A stretch of DNA of 64,000 bases, taken from contig JAVIAB010000101.1 in assembly GCA_032433765.1 (NCBI GenBank), forward strand, positions 59,200,092 to 59,264,091, written 5' to 3'. The notes below the pieces were generated by a model. That model searched no databases and had not been told where the DNA came from. It saw only the letters and a list, made by a program, of their open reading frames with translations. This document shows positions 32,990 to 42,900 of this stretch, piece after piece (position 1 is the first letter of the stretch; each line of letters opens with the position of its first letter). The translations under genes and the position numbers were made by a program. The DNA is from Megaustenia siamemsis (taxonomy: Eukaryota; Mollusca; Gastropoda; Stylommatophora; Ariophantidae).

Positions 32990-33181
32990 TCAGAGAATTG
33001 CCGTCGCCAATTCTCCTCCTAGATTTACTAGAAGAGGGGGATGATGATCATGCAGACGGTTTTTCATCTCTCCCTTTGCACTAACATTGCCTTCATCAGA
33101 CTGAGCTGTTGGTGGAGTTGCTGGAAGAGCAGCAAGAACAATTGCAGCGATGATGAAATAGTGCGAATTCAGCTTGTTCAT
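32990..33181 (-). CDS. Candidate small secreted peptide or first exon
   Basis: A minus-strand ATG at 33181 (the second of two in-frame Mets, chosen because it directly precedes the hydrophobic core) opens 63 codons to a stop at 32990. Residues 1-8 MNKLNSHY are polar with one Lys; 9-21 FIIAAIVLAALPA form a clean hydrophobic core. ATPPTAQS is a plausible signal-peptidase region and the rest is charged (DEGNVSAKGEMKNRL, then HDHH). A GTAAAT at 33028-33023 after codon 51, in phase 0, could be a splice donor. Codon use is mixed rather than AT-saturated. There are no cysteines in the mature part and no family I can name. An unrelated 105-bp duplication lies just upstream. Confidence 0.4.
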   Translation of the reverse strand: MNKLNSHYFIIAAIVLAALPATPPTAQSDEGNVSAKGEMKNRLHDHHPPLLVNLGGELATAIL

Positions 33182-33188
33182 AATTGTG

Positions 33189-33400
33189 GAATAGTCATTA
33201 AACACTCACACATACTCGCCCACCTACCCTCCAGCATGCTAGTGCAGAACCCGCTCTATTGTCTCGCCGATACAGTTACACAGAATAGTCATTAAACACA
33301 AATACACACTCTCTCTTCCCCCCCCCCCGACCATCCAGCATGCTAGTGCAGAACCCGCTCTATTGTCTCGCCGATACAGTTATACTACAGAATAGCCATT
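33189..33400. repeat. 105-bp tandem duplication, two copies
   Basis: The word AGCATGCTAGTGCAGAACCC with CGCTCTATTGTCTCGCCGAT and ACAGTTA occurs at 33232 and 33337. The preceding GAATAGTCATTAAACAC is also doubled. The second copy has gained a C10-11 run at about 33307. It lies in the 5' region of the minus-strand peptide candidate. Confidence 0.85.
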
Positions 33401-33407
33401 GCTGGTG

Positions 33408-33665
33408 GGTGTCGTGATAGTTCAGTGGTTAGTGAACTTGACAGCTAAGGTCATGAGGTCGAATTCGATCCTGATCGAAAAATTCTAGGTTCACCCAGCT
33501 GGAAATGGTTATCTCTTTTTTATGGGGGGGGGGGGGTAAAGCGGCACGGGCGTAATACCGACCACTTTGACCAAATAATCGTGTGTCGCAGGTCTATACA
33601 AATTACGGTCATTAACACCATACTCGCTATGTGCCACATGGCGTGATGGGATTCTTTACTTTACT
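33408..33665 (+). mobile_element. SINE1 copy b (reference copy)
   Basis: The tRNA-like head has a box A (TAGTTCAGTGGTTAGTGA, 33418-33435) and a box B (GGTCGAATTCGATCC, 33457-33471) about 40 bp apart. The body contains GTAAAGCGGCACGGGCGTAA and ATACCGACCAC and ends near GTGCCACATGGCGTGATGGG, then TTTACTTTACTT. A G12-type run at ~33523-33536 interrupts the body. Copies at 14.2, 38.3 and 40.4 kb are on the minus strand. No RT is encoded; mobilisation by one of the LINEs here is inference. Confidence 0.75.
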
Positions 33666-33913
33666 TATCATTGCTGGTAGTCTCAACGCCACTATGTTAT
33701 CATACAATGACACAGTTTTTTTTTTAATTGCAACCCTTCCATTTATCTTCTCAACCCCCCCCCCAACCCCCTTTATAGCTTTGTGAGTTTCAAAACAGTG
33801 TCGCCTTCTCTTTTCATTGAATAGCAAATGTGGTATGATGTGATGTGTACGTTGTGCTGTCAAGCATGGTCATTAAACACATTTGTACAGGAACGACATC
33901 CATAGCTGCATGA

Positions 33914-33914
33914 A

Positions 33915-33945
<31 letters not shown>

Positions 33946-33964
33946 TTCTCTTTCTCTCTATGTA

Positions 33965-34010
<46 letters not shown>
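33914..34010. repeat. (CA)n and (TA)n microsatellites
   Basis: A CA tract at about 33914-33942, a CT-rich bridge, then a TA tract at about 33960-34006. Confidence 0.92.
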
Positions 34011-34012
<2 letters not shown>

Positions 34013-34282
34013 TGCACGTTATACATGTTATAAGCATAATATATTACTCAACATGTTAATGATAAATATTATTACTTACGTCTCGTATTGCAGTTATAGG
34101 AGTCATAATCTAAAATAATATTACAATTATTGTTTAAATATACAATTATCAATAAAAATATATACACATATATACTTCATCGTATACTTTGACTGACACA
34201 ACATCACAACAATCTTTACAATGTTATGACATAGGGCTACTAAAATACCACGCTTGCATATATGTCTTTATTACCATTTTAG

Positions 34283-34363
34283 CAATTAGAGAAATACAAG
34301 AGGTATCTCACATTGGTCGAATAAGAGACGAGAATAAAGATGATTATCCTACAAGTAAAGAAG
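34283..34363 (+). CDS. Candidate 81-nt internal exon, phase 1-1
   Basis: Sequence between a good acceptor (TCTTTATTACCATTTTAG ending at 34282) and a near-consensus donor (AAG|GTAAGAA at 34364). It is open in the frame that reads IREIQEVSHIGRIRDENKDD and then YPTSKE. Both splice sites fall at phase 1, so the exon is symmetrical. The charged, non-repetitive peptide does not resemble any LINE motif in this window. I cannot name a family, and no partner exon is demonstrable on the plus strand nearby. It may be a real exon of a long-intron gene or a lucky decoy. Confidence 0.35.
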
Positions 34364-34629
34364 GTAAGAAAATAGTATTTGGGGGCGGTATTACTTGAAT
34401 GAGACAAAAGGCATTGGATCAAAAAGGTTATGGTTGTAATGCTTGAATTTCTAGGTTGGAATTTGATAATTATTGTGACAAAGACAAGTATGTTTGGGTA
34501 TTTGACGGCTGACGATACAAGAGACAGGAGCTGTCAAGAAGAGACTTGAGAGAGCGATGGTAGCGAGAGAGCATTGTGAGGAATTTTTTTCCTTCTATGC
34601 CCAAAGTAATATTTTTTTTACGACACATA

Positions 34630-34850
34630 TTAACACAGCTGATGTATGTCAGGGGGCTCACGATAGAACCAGAGGGATAAAGGCCGCTTGACCAAGGTAG
34701 TCGCCGCGACGTGTGATACGTGTGGGATTTTTATTTCACCCCCAATTTAAAAAAAAAAAAAACATCTCTGACTACCGCGGGTATTGAACACCGTACGCCG
34801 GTTTTTTAGCCAGAGAAACAGTGTTTTATTATTTCACCGGGCGGACACGC
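34630..34850 (-). mobile_element. SINE4 candidate (tRNA-like)
   Basis: On the minus strand a box A-like TGGCTAAAAAACCGGCG is followed ~20 bp later by a box B-like GGTGTTCAATACCCG (plus-strand 34785-34815). The rest includes an A/T homopolymer at 34747-34760 and a GC-richer body ending near TCAGGGGGCTCACG. A single copy in this window, so assignment rests on the two boxes and the composition. Confidence 0.4.
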
Positions 34851-35594
34851 GATCCTCAAGCTATCTTTATTAAGACACATATTAAGTGGTTATTTGTGGT
34901 TAAGAAGTTACTATCAAGGGCAGGAAGTTACAGAGATGTAGTTTTGTGGTTAGAGTATACATAGAATGATGTCTGATATGGATGAAATGGCATCAACCCA
35001 ATTTAGCCACGGATGCATGATTCAGGAAATAGATTATAGTCATGTTGAAATATGTGATTGACCTAAAATAGACGACATCATTGCTAGTCGGATTAAGGGT
35101 ATTAACCAGAAGATAATAGTTAATGATTATTGAGTAGACTATGCCGGTATAGAGATTCTGGTGATTGGATGTGAGGCTTAATAGCAACAATATGATGATA
35201 GCTGTGAACTTGTACAATCTGTAATATGTGAAGTTGTTACAAGTGATTGCGTTATTAAATATGTAAACTGAGACATCTATCCTGTCGTAATTTAGTAAGA
35301 TAGTTATGATATAAAACATTGTAAAAGAGATGCAGAGATATATTATATAGAATCCTGTCCATCTACAAGTTATATCTCTTCTTCAGTAACCCATGCTACC
35401 ACTAGGAATACACGATGTTAATGATTGTCGATCATTCAGGGAACTCGGAGCTAATTGAAGTATAGAGATAAACAATGGTGATGGACGATTACAACTCTTC
35501 GTCAGGATGGTGTCCTACAATCGTTACAATCAAACAATATCATTGATAGAAAGAAGAAACTACTTATATAACCATACAAGTTTTCTCTTCTCTC
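34851..35594. other. No gene seen
   Basis: AT-rich; a minus-strand 108-codon frame (34993-35319) is compositionally random and is not called. Confidence 0.5.
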
Positions 35595-35860
35595 ACATTT
35601 AATTATTTCCTTATGTGACTTCATTTAATCATTTCCTTATATGACTTCATTTAATTATTTCCTTATATGAATTCATTTAATTATTTCCTTATATGAATTC
35701 ATTTAATTATTTCCTTATTTGACTTCATTTAATTATTTCCTTATATGAATTCATTTTATTATTTCCTTATATGACTTCCTTTAATTATGTCCTTATATAA
35801 CTTCATTTAATTATTTCATTATATGACTTCATTTAATTATTTCCTTATATGTCTTCCTGC
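35595..35860. repeat. 26-bp minisatellite, ~10 units
   Basis: The unit is TTATTTCCTTATATGACTTC plus ATTTAA, with GACTTC/GAATTC alternation between units. Confidence 0.93.
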
Positions 35861-37010
35861 TAACAATATGACAAATGGTCGTTACACAGCAATTACACAA
35901 GATGGCGGAAGTAAGGTTAACGTGGTGTAATCGTAGACTGATCGCTGAACTTGATCGTAGATTTGTTTTATTATAGACACATTTTTGTAAATAAATTACT
36001 GACTGTCATATACAATTCTTAAAATGTTGGCGCGCGCGCACACACACGCGCGCGCAACAATGTTGAGAGTGTACATCAACGTAATAGTTAGTCATATAGA
36101 ACATTTTTACTCACGTGTCCTGCAAAAATCAACATCTGAAAAAGTAGAAATGTACACATATAACATATTTAATACTATGGTCCAAGAGCAGAGCTGCAAA
36201 GAATCAACAGCTACGTAAATTCTGACCACCTTTTCTTTCCATCATTTTTCATATCCGTGTTTGGCTTTCATGTTTATATTTTTTAAAGAATATAATTTAC
36301 CTATCGTTTTCATCTTTGTATATCTTTTTTTATTTGGAAATTGGCCAAGGCTCATTTTTGTTTCACCCGAAACGTCGTTAGTTGTCTCGCCTCTCTACAA
36401 AATTAGCTCTTATATACAGTTTTATGTTTCTTGAAAAAGAAGACCTAAGTTTTAATCTCCGAAAACAAAAGTGTTTGCTCAAATGTGAAATAAAAGATAA
36501 ATGATAAGCACCATCGAGCCCATTGTACTGGGCATGCGACCTTTATACTCTAGCTTATGGTTTCATCTACTGGTAAACCCCTGACATTTACTTAAGACTG
36601 TAATGATAGTTCTCTGTTTTTAACTTTTTGTCATCTCAGCTTTATATTTTACATTTGTCTTTCTTTTTTTTTAAATTATGATTTTAACTTCACTGAACCA
36701 ATCAAAGGGACGAAACACTTGCTCGACTGGGTCCTCAAATGACTAATAACATTGCCTTCTACTGCTCTGTGTAAAGAGTTTACTATTACTTGTAATATTA
36801 CTATTGGGGCTGTGGTATTTCTCTACTGTTTTGTCTAGTTTATATGCACGTTCATTGCATCAGATCCCCTTATGTGCAGGTATTGCCTGCAGTTCTACTT
36901 CTTGTTTCATATACGGGAATTGAATAATATACAGTCATCAATTGTAGCCTAGAAAAATCAGCAGTGACGTTTAATATGCTTTTTACTATGTTTATAACAT
37001 ACTTATTACT
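35861..37010. other. No gene seen
   Basis: Contains one CAAGATGGCGGAAGTAAGG motif (35889-35907, YY1-plus-ETS-like), a GCGC/CACA tract at 36029-36056 and otherwise unassigned AT-rich DNA. Confidence 0.45.
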
Positions 37011-37011
37011 C

Positions 37012-37046
37012 ACACAAACACACACACACACACACACACCCACACA
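37012..37046. repeat. (CA)n microsatellite
   Basis: CA dinucleotide tract with one CCC interruption, directly before a TATATA stretch and a LINE-A copy. Confidence 0.9.
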
Positions 37047-37074
37047 CATGTATGTATATATATATACTAACAAC

Positions 37075-37560
37075 AAAACAAATATCAGCAGGGCTGAAAT
37101 TAAGAATGGCAAAATGTTACGTCTTCTCAATATTCCTGTATGGTGCAGAAACATGGACATTTGACAAGAAAACAGAACAGAAAATTGAAGCCTTTGAAAT
37201 GTGGATTTACAGAAGAATAGGTAGAATTGGATGGAAACAAAAGATAACAAGCAATTAAGTTTTAAAACAACTGAACAGAAAAAGAGAACTACTAAATACA
37301 ATTAAGACAAGACAAATGAAATTTGTGGGGCATGTTAAAAGACACAACAGCCTACTATAAGTAATATTGGAAGGACAAAATACAAGGTAAAAGAAGCAGA
37401 GGCAGACCAAGACTAACATGGACGAGTAACATCAAAAGATGGACAAGTCAATCTATTTCAGCCTGCACCATCAAAGCAAGAAACAGAGTAGAATGGCGAT
37501 CCATGGTAGCAAACCTTCGTTGCGGAGAAGGCACACGATGATGATGATGATGATGTATAT
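37075..37560 (+). mobile_element. LINE-A 3' end, 5'-truncated
   Basis: Starts at AACAAAACAAATATCAGCAG (compare 20918) and runs to a GATGATGATGATGATG tail. Frame 37052-37258 keeps AKCYVFSIFLYGAETWTFDK and KIEAFEMWIYRRIGRIGWKQ, then stops. The rest is shifted. Confidence 0.85.
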
Positions 37561-37879
37561 GTGTGTATGTGTGTTTGTGTATGGCCTTAACGATTAGTAG
37601 CAAACAGTCATAAAAAGTCAGTAGTTTGGTCAAATAGTAGTGGCTTAAGTGGGATGCAGTGTTACTGAACAGCTTCTCTCGTGGATGAATCTACCTCTAT
37701 TGGATAGCAAGATCCGACTGCAGAACGAACGGGTAGCTCATTGCCTCGCTTCCTTTCTCCTACGCCATTCGTCTTCTGATTTTGATATCAACGCTTGCTT
37801 CAATGTAGCTGTGCTGGTTTTTTATTATTTTTTTGTTTATATATGTTTAATTAAATCATAAACATAATTGAGACTTCAA

Positions 37880-38270
37880 CAGTAGATAGGGCGGAAGGGT
37901 CATAAATGATTAACGGCTCCGAAAGCAAAAACAGCAAAGTGTGTGGTACATAAGAAGCATACTCAGGACGCGAAACACGAATATGGCTCACCACCGTCAA
38001 AAGGTAGTGGAGCCTCATCACGTACTTTTCGAAAGAAAGTCAAGGAGAGAAATTATAACTTATGTCAGACTACTAAACGTAATCTGGGAGACGGAAAAAT
38101 GCATGGTAACATAGACAGACCTGGACTAACATGGACGATTAAGAACAAGAGTTGGATACGTCAGTCTATAGGAACTTGCACTATCATAGCAAGAGACAGA
38201 GCGGATGGTGCTCCATGGCAGCCAACCATCGATGCGGAAACGACACTAAATGATGACGAATTGAGGCTTC
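37880..38270 (+). mobile_element. Internally deleted LINE-A derivative, copy 1
   Basis: The first ~160 bp (GGGCGGAAGGGTC to CGTACTTTTCGAAAGAAAGTC) match the head of the element at 39838-40000. The remainder (CTACTAAACGTAATCTGGG onward) matches the LINE-A tail, ending ACGACACTAAATGATGACG. APE and most of the RT are missing between the two parts. Frame 37943-38296 spans both parts but encodes no enzyme. Confidence 0.65.
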
Positions 38271-38302
38271 TAGATCTCCGTACTAAAAGATTATAGTAAC
38301 GT

Positions 38303-38575
38303 AAAGTAAATAGCCCCGTCACGACAAATATTGTAGTATATGGAATATGGTGTTAGTAACAATATATTTTAAAGACCCTCAGCACAATATATATAGGTAA
38401 TATGGTCAATATTACTTCCGTGCCGCTTTACATTACCACCCAAAAAAAAAAAAATCATGTACCCATTTAAGGCTGGATGAACCCGGAAGTTGTCGATCAA
38501 GATCAAACCCAACGTGAGTTCCGTTGTAATACAGTTCCATAACCACTGAGCTATCGTTGTTTTTCTAGATCATTG
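38303..38575 (-). mobile_element. SINE1 copy c
   Basis: Reverse-orientated SINE1: CCCCGTCACGACAAATATTG at the 3' end, the TTACTTCCGTGCCGCTTTAC body, box B complement near 38498-38512 (GATCAAGATCAAACCC) and box A complement ATAACCACTGAGCTATCG at 38539-38556. Confidence 0.72.
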
Positions 38576-39090
38576 TGCGCTGATGTAATCGGTTGACGAA
38601 AAAAAAAACAGATTTCAAGTCGTTTTGCACGTGAGATGAGCAACTCATGTGAGCTTTGGTGGTATAAGGGTACATTAAAATCATGTTTCAAAATGTTGAT
38701 AACGTAATACGCAATCACATAAAAGAATAATGTTTAAACATGCAGTGTTTTGTACGAATCAATCAATAGCCAATGAATATTTGAACAAGGAGGTATGTCA
38801 GCAATGTCCTTTCATGATACAGAACATTCCACATGTCCGTTCTTAAGTTTGGATTAGCACGTCATCAACCGAAAAGCCCCAGACGTCCAGTGTAGCTTCG
38901 CAGTTACGAAATACACTACATTGTTATGTTGGAGAACGATTTTTACAGTTACTACCTCCAAACATATTCGTATACCAGACATTGCTAATTTTGCTTATAT
39001 TATTTCTATCTTTATATCAAACCATCATTTGGCAATCTTGTTTATACGTTCCTGATAACAAGGCATGCTTCAGTTATAGCATAAACTTAA
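38576..39090. other. No gene seen
   Basis: AT-rich DNA with no supported features. Confidence 0.5.
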
Positions 39091-39094
39091 TATC

Positions 39095-39545
39095 AGAACA
39101 AATTATGGTGATTTATACAGCTATATCAAACAATTATTTGTAGAACAACTAATGGCGATTTATACAGTTATATCAAACAATTACTTGTAGAACAACTAAT
39201 GGCGATTTATACAGTTATATCAAACAATTATTTGTAGAACAACTAATGGCGATTTATACAGTTATATTACATAATAACTTGAATAACAACTAGTGATTTA
39301 TATAGTTACAGCACATAATTAAGTGAAGAACACCTAATGTTGTGTTATACAGTTATATCACACCATTATTTGAAGAACAACTAGTGATTTATACAGTTAT
39401 ATCATACAATTATTTAAGGAATAACTAGTTGTGATTTACACAGTTATATCACACCATTATTTGAAGAACAACTAGTGATTTACACAGTTATAACACAAAC
39501 TTAATTGAAAGAACAACTAATGGTGATTTATACAGTTATATCTCA
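39095..39545. repeat. 46-47 bp satellite, left part, ~9 units
   Basis: Units contain GAACAACTAATGGCGATTTA, TACAGTTATATCAAACAATT and ATTTGTA. The first three units are nearly identical and later ones have deletions (GTGATTTATA without ATGG). The array resumes at 40170 after a LINE-A derivative. Confidence 0.9.
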
Positions 39546-40168
39546 GAAATTTCCTGTGTTATGGCGGCAACGTGTGTTGTTTTTATATTTTGGCTCTTGC
39601 CGATATATTTAAATGATTTGCGTGACAGTCGAGTTATGAAATTATGTGTTGCTATTCCCCGTTTGGAGTATGTTTTATTTCGGACGTGTGGATAAACTGT
39701 GATTACCGATATTTAAGTGGAATATGATTTATTTTTCTTTGTATCGTGTGTTCACGGCTTAATAGTCAAACACATGGTTCGACAAAAAAAAATGGCGCCG
39801 CCGCTGGTATGTTCAACCCGAATATATAAAGTCTGTGTCAGTGGATGGGGCGGATGAATCGAAAATGATCAACGGCCCAGAAGGCGAAAACAGCAAAGTG
39901 TATGGTACACATGAGGCATATTCAGAACACGAAAGACGAATATGGCAGACCACCGAGAAAGAGAGTGGAGCCTCATCACGTAACACTCCAAAGAAAGCCA
40001 TGGAGAAAATACAAGGTAAAAGAGGCAGAGGCAGACCAAGACTAACACGGACGAGTAACATCAAAAGATAGACAAGTCAATCTATGACAGCCTGCACCAT
40101 CAACGCAAGTAACAGAGCAGAATGACGATCGATGGTAGCAAACCTTCGTTGCGGAGAAGGCACTTGAT
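39546..40168 (+). mobile_element. Short LINE-A derivative with both ends, copy 2
   Basis: Lies wholly inside the 46-bp satellite, which defines its limits. It starts near GAAATTTCCTGTGTTATGGC, has a ~290-bp non-coding leader with ATGGCGGCAACG and AAAATGGCGCCGCCGC, then a frame from 39835 (SVDGADESKMINGPEGENSK ... GASSRNTPKKAME). It jumps directly to the LINE-A tail (KIQGKRGRGRPRLT) and ends at GGCACTTGATGATGATGATC. The head probably represents the LINE-A 5' UTR and the N-terminus before the APE domain. It is non-autonomous, as APE and RT are absent. Confidence 0.7.
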
Positions 40169-40169
40169 G

Positions 40170-40371
40170 ATGATGATCGCAAAATTAATTGAAGAACAAG
40201 TAATGGTGATGTTTAGTTTTATCATAAGAGTAGGTGAATGACCAGCTAATGGTGATGTGTTCAGTTATAGAAGAAGATCAATTAACGATCAACTAATGGT
40301 ATCTTGCTCTGTTATAGCATACTAATAATTGATGATCAACTAATGTTATCTTGCTCTGTGTAAGCAATAGT
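40170..40371. repeat. 46-bp satellite, right part, diverged
   Basis: Continues the array interrupted at 39545, with units of the GAAGAACAAGTAATGGTGAT and GATCAACTAATGTTATC types. These are far more diverged than the left part. Confidence 0.75.
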
Positions 40372-40597
40372 GAAAACAAGTAAAGGACTCCGTTACGCCA
40401 AGTGGCGAATAGAAAATATGGTGTTAGAGACCGTCATTTTTATAGACCGTCCTCACATGAATTTTGGGGTAATGTGGTCAGTATTACGCCCTGGCCATTT
40501 AAGGCTGGGTGAACAAGGGCGCCGTCGATCAGGATCGAACTCAACATCGTGTCCTTTTTAGTTAAGTTCACTAACCACTGAGCTATCGCGGCTCCCT
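40372..40597 (-). mobile_element. SINE1 copy d
   Basis: Reverse-orientated SINE1 with GACTCCGTTACGCCAAGTGG at its 3' end, GTGGTCAGTATTACGCCCTG in the body, box B complement GGATCGAACTC at 40530-40541 and box A complement CACTAACCACTGAGCTATCG at 40569-40588. It abuts the diverged satellite part on its left. Confidence 0.75.
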
Positions 40598-41199
40598 TTT
40601 ATAGGAAATAGCAGAGTCAAAACGATACGAATTAACAAATGTGAGCAGAAAATGTTAGGTAAATATTATTTTTTTTAATAAAAGGAATACGTTTTGGATT
40701 AAAAGAAAAATGCAGTGGCTGCTTTAAATTGTGAAGAAGGTGGCACAAAGTTCCTTTTTGTAAAACCGTTACTGACCTAACACCACACAGAGTAGAGATG
40801 ATGACAGAATGACACGCCGATGGATTTGGTCAATATCAGATTGAACATTCAATGAACTGTGATCAAATACATCGTCATTCCTTACTCTCATTCACGCCAG
40901 TTCTCGATCAAATTACTTACTCCATCATATACGGACATAATATCGTTCATCTAAAAACACATGAAGATCTCGTTAAGTATTTTCCAGTGATTTTCATTAA
41001 CATAAAACAGACAACACTCAAATATGTCTATGATTGTTGGAAACGATATAAATTAATATGCAGAACTTCAACACGAGTCTTGTCCCTTGAATTAAAACTT
41101 TTTTTTTTTTTATGTGGAAGATTAACATTAATGAAGTTTGTACAATGTTTTATGGGTCCCTTTAAACGTATATAGCGTGTGCCCTGTCGTACCTTCGTA
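40598..41199. other. No gene seen
   Basis: A 107-codon plus-strand frame (40852-41175) has no motif, no supported splice sites and random-looking composition; not called. Confidence 0.45.
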
Positions 41200-41490
41200 C
41201 TTTTTCTGTGTTGAAATCCATGTGTATGGAGGTGTGGTAGATCATAGAGAATAGACAGAATTTGATGGAACAAAAAGGAAACAAATGATGAAGTTTAAAA
41301 AAAAGTAAAAATGAGAATAACACTACTAAACACAATTCAAACAAAACAAATTGTCTGGGCATGTTAAAAGACACATCAGCCGACTAAATAACATTCTGCA
41401 CTATCAAAGCAAGAAAGATGATGGAACGGCAATCTATGGTAGCCAAGCTTCGTTGTAGAGGAGGCACTCAGTGATGATGACGAATGATCA
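41200..41490 (+). mobile_element. LINE-A-like 3' end, strongly decayed
   Basis: Order of the LINE-A tail is preserved (GAAATCCATGTGTATGGAGG, GGGCATGTTAAAAGACACAT, ATCTATGGTAGCCAAGCTTC, GGAGGCACTCAGTGATGATG), with a deletion of the GKRGRGRPR-coding part. Confidence 0.7.
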
Positions 41491-41604
41491 CATGTTAGTG
41501 GATAAACGATTGTCAACTTATTGTGGGCACAAATAACATACTCCATATTAGCTAAGAGATGTGTCGTGGAAAAAATGGCGGTTTGTTTTCGCCGATCTGT
41601 CGTC

Positions 41605-41928
41605 AGGGAAAAGTAGGTCACACTCACAGTGACAGGAAAAGTAGGTCACACTCGCAGTTATAGGTAAAGTAGGTTGCACCTGCAGCGACAGGAAAAGTAG
41701 GTCACGCCCACAATGACATGTAAAGTAGGTCACACTCGCAGTGACAGGTAAAGTAGGTCACACTCGCAGTGACAGGTAAAGTAGGTCACACTCGCAGTGA
41801 CAGGAAAAGTAGGTTACACTCACAGTGACAAGTAAAGTAGGTCACACTCGCAGTTGCAGAAAAAGTAGGTCACTCTCATAGTGACAGGAAATGTAGGTCA
41901 CACTCGCAGTGACAGGTAAAGTAGGGAC
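41605..41928 (+). repeat. 28-bp minisatellite, ~11.5 units
   Basis: The unit is GTGACAGGAAAAGTAGGTCA plus CACTCGCA. The same words in the same order, with a 5-bp difference, occur once in the RNase H LINE at 25624-25650 (TGTCACACTCGACAGGAAAA then GTAGGGA). This suggests that the array grew from a LINE fragment. A degraded LINE copy lies 210 bp downstream. Confidence 0.92.
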
Positions 41929-42139
41929 TCCATTCATTCTGCATGTACATTGTGTCTTATACCTTCGCACCGGTTTGTAATTGGAGTGCACTGGGATTCT
42001 ACAGAAGTGATCACTATTCATCTGTCCTCCTAATTGAGAAAAGCAGAAATAGAATCCAGAAAATAAAGCTTCACACTGCAGCATGCGAATACACTATGCG
42101 CCTTTTACAAATTAAATGAATTATGTGTCTTTAACTACA

Positions 42140-42412
42140 GACCGAGTTCTGTCCCCTACTTTTCCTCACGACCGAGTTGCGTTACCTACATTTCCTGTCC
42201 AGTGTGACAATACACGATATACGGATGACAGAGATGGAAGTTAAGATGGGCACAGCCAGAAGTGATAAACTTAGTGGGCGTTTAAGAAGACTTCAACCAA
42301 CACAGAACTGGAGTCGTCAGTTGCTGGACAATGCGGGACATGATGAGCAGGGGATCTGAGCACCTATGGACATGTTCGGAGTGCAATGATGATGACCCGC
42401 AAATAACTCAAT
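42140..42412 (+). mobile_element. RNase H LINE 3' end with inverted, duplicated 5' part
   Basis: From about 42222 to 42412 the sequence follows the LINE (ATGGAAGTTAAGATGGGCAC to GACCCGCAAATAACTCAATA, compare 26200-26386). Bases 42140-42217 are the reverse complement of 25611-25665 and contain that segment twice (GACCGAGTTCTGTCCCC and GACCGAGTTGCGTTACC). The ~530 bp between these parts in the full element are missing. Confidence 0.75.
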
Positions 42413-42599
42413 AGCTCGCTGTGTCGTGGCTTCGTTTATTTTTTTAGTTATTTTTTGTTCTGTCATGTTTATGTACTGAGAATTAAAAATCTGAAAATAA
42501 ACATCTGTTGTATGCATAAGTAAAAGTGAATAACTCAATAACTCAATGCATTCGATTTGAATGCATTGTCCGTGCTTTGCTTTTCTACTATAGTAATTG

Positions 42600-42900
42600 T
42601 GATTTCCAATTACGAATTTCTCAAAGAGGCCAACACAAAAAGGTAGTTTCTAAAAAAAAATCAGAAAGAAACAATCAACATTTTTCGGGCACATCATGAT
42701 AAGAGGAAAGTTGGAATACTTGTTTATAATTGGCAAAATAAAATGAAAGAGAGATCGCAAAGAAAGTAAATACTGAATAGCTTATTGTCATGTCATGGAA
42801 AACAGTCAACAACAGAACTGATGCGATGCATTATATATAGAAGACTGTGGAAGGGCATAATCGCCTACGTGACCGGTATGGCACATGATGATGATGATGA
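42600..42900 (+). mobile_element. LINE-B2 3' end, 5'-truncated
   Basis: GAGGCCAACACAAAAAGGTA through CAACATTTTTCGGGCACATC to a CACATGATGATGATGATGAA tail. Same subfamily as 26745-27285 and 14801-15025. No open frame. Confidence 0.8.

Noticed and set aside
33408..33480. tRNA gene at the SINE1 head
   Set aside because: Box A and box B are present but no cloverleaf with paired acceptor stem can be drawn, and the sequence recurs with a shared downstream body as a SINE.
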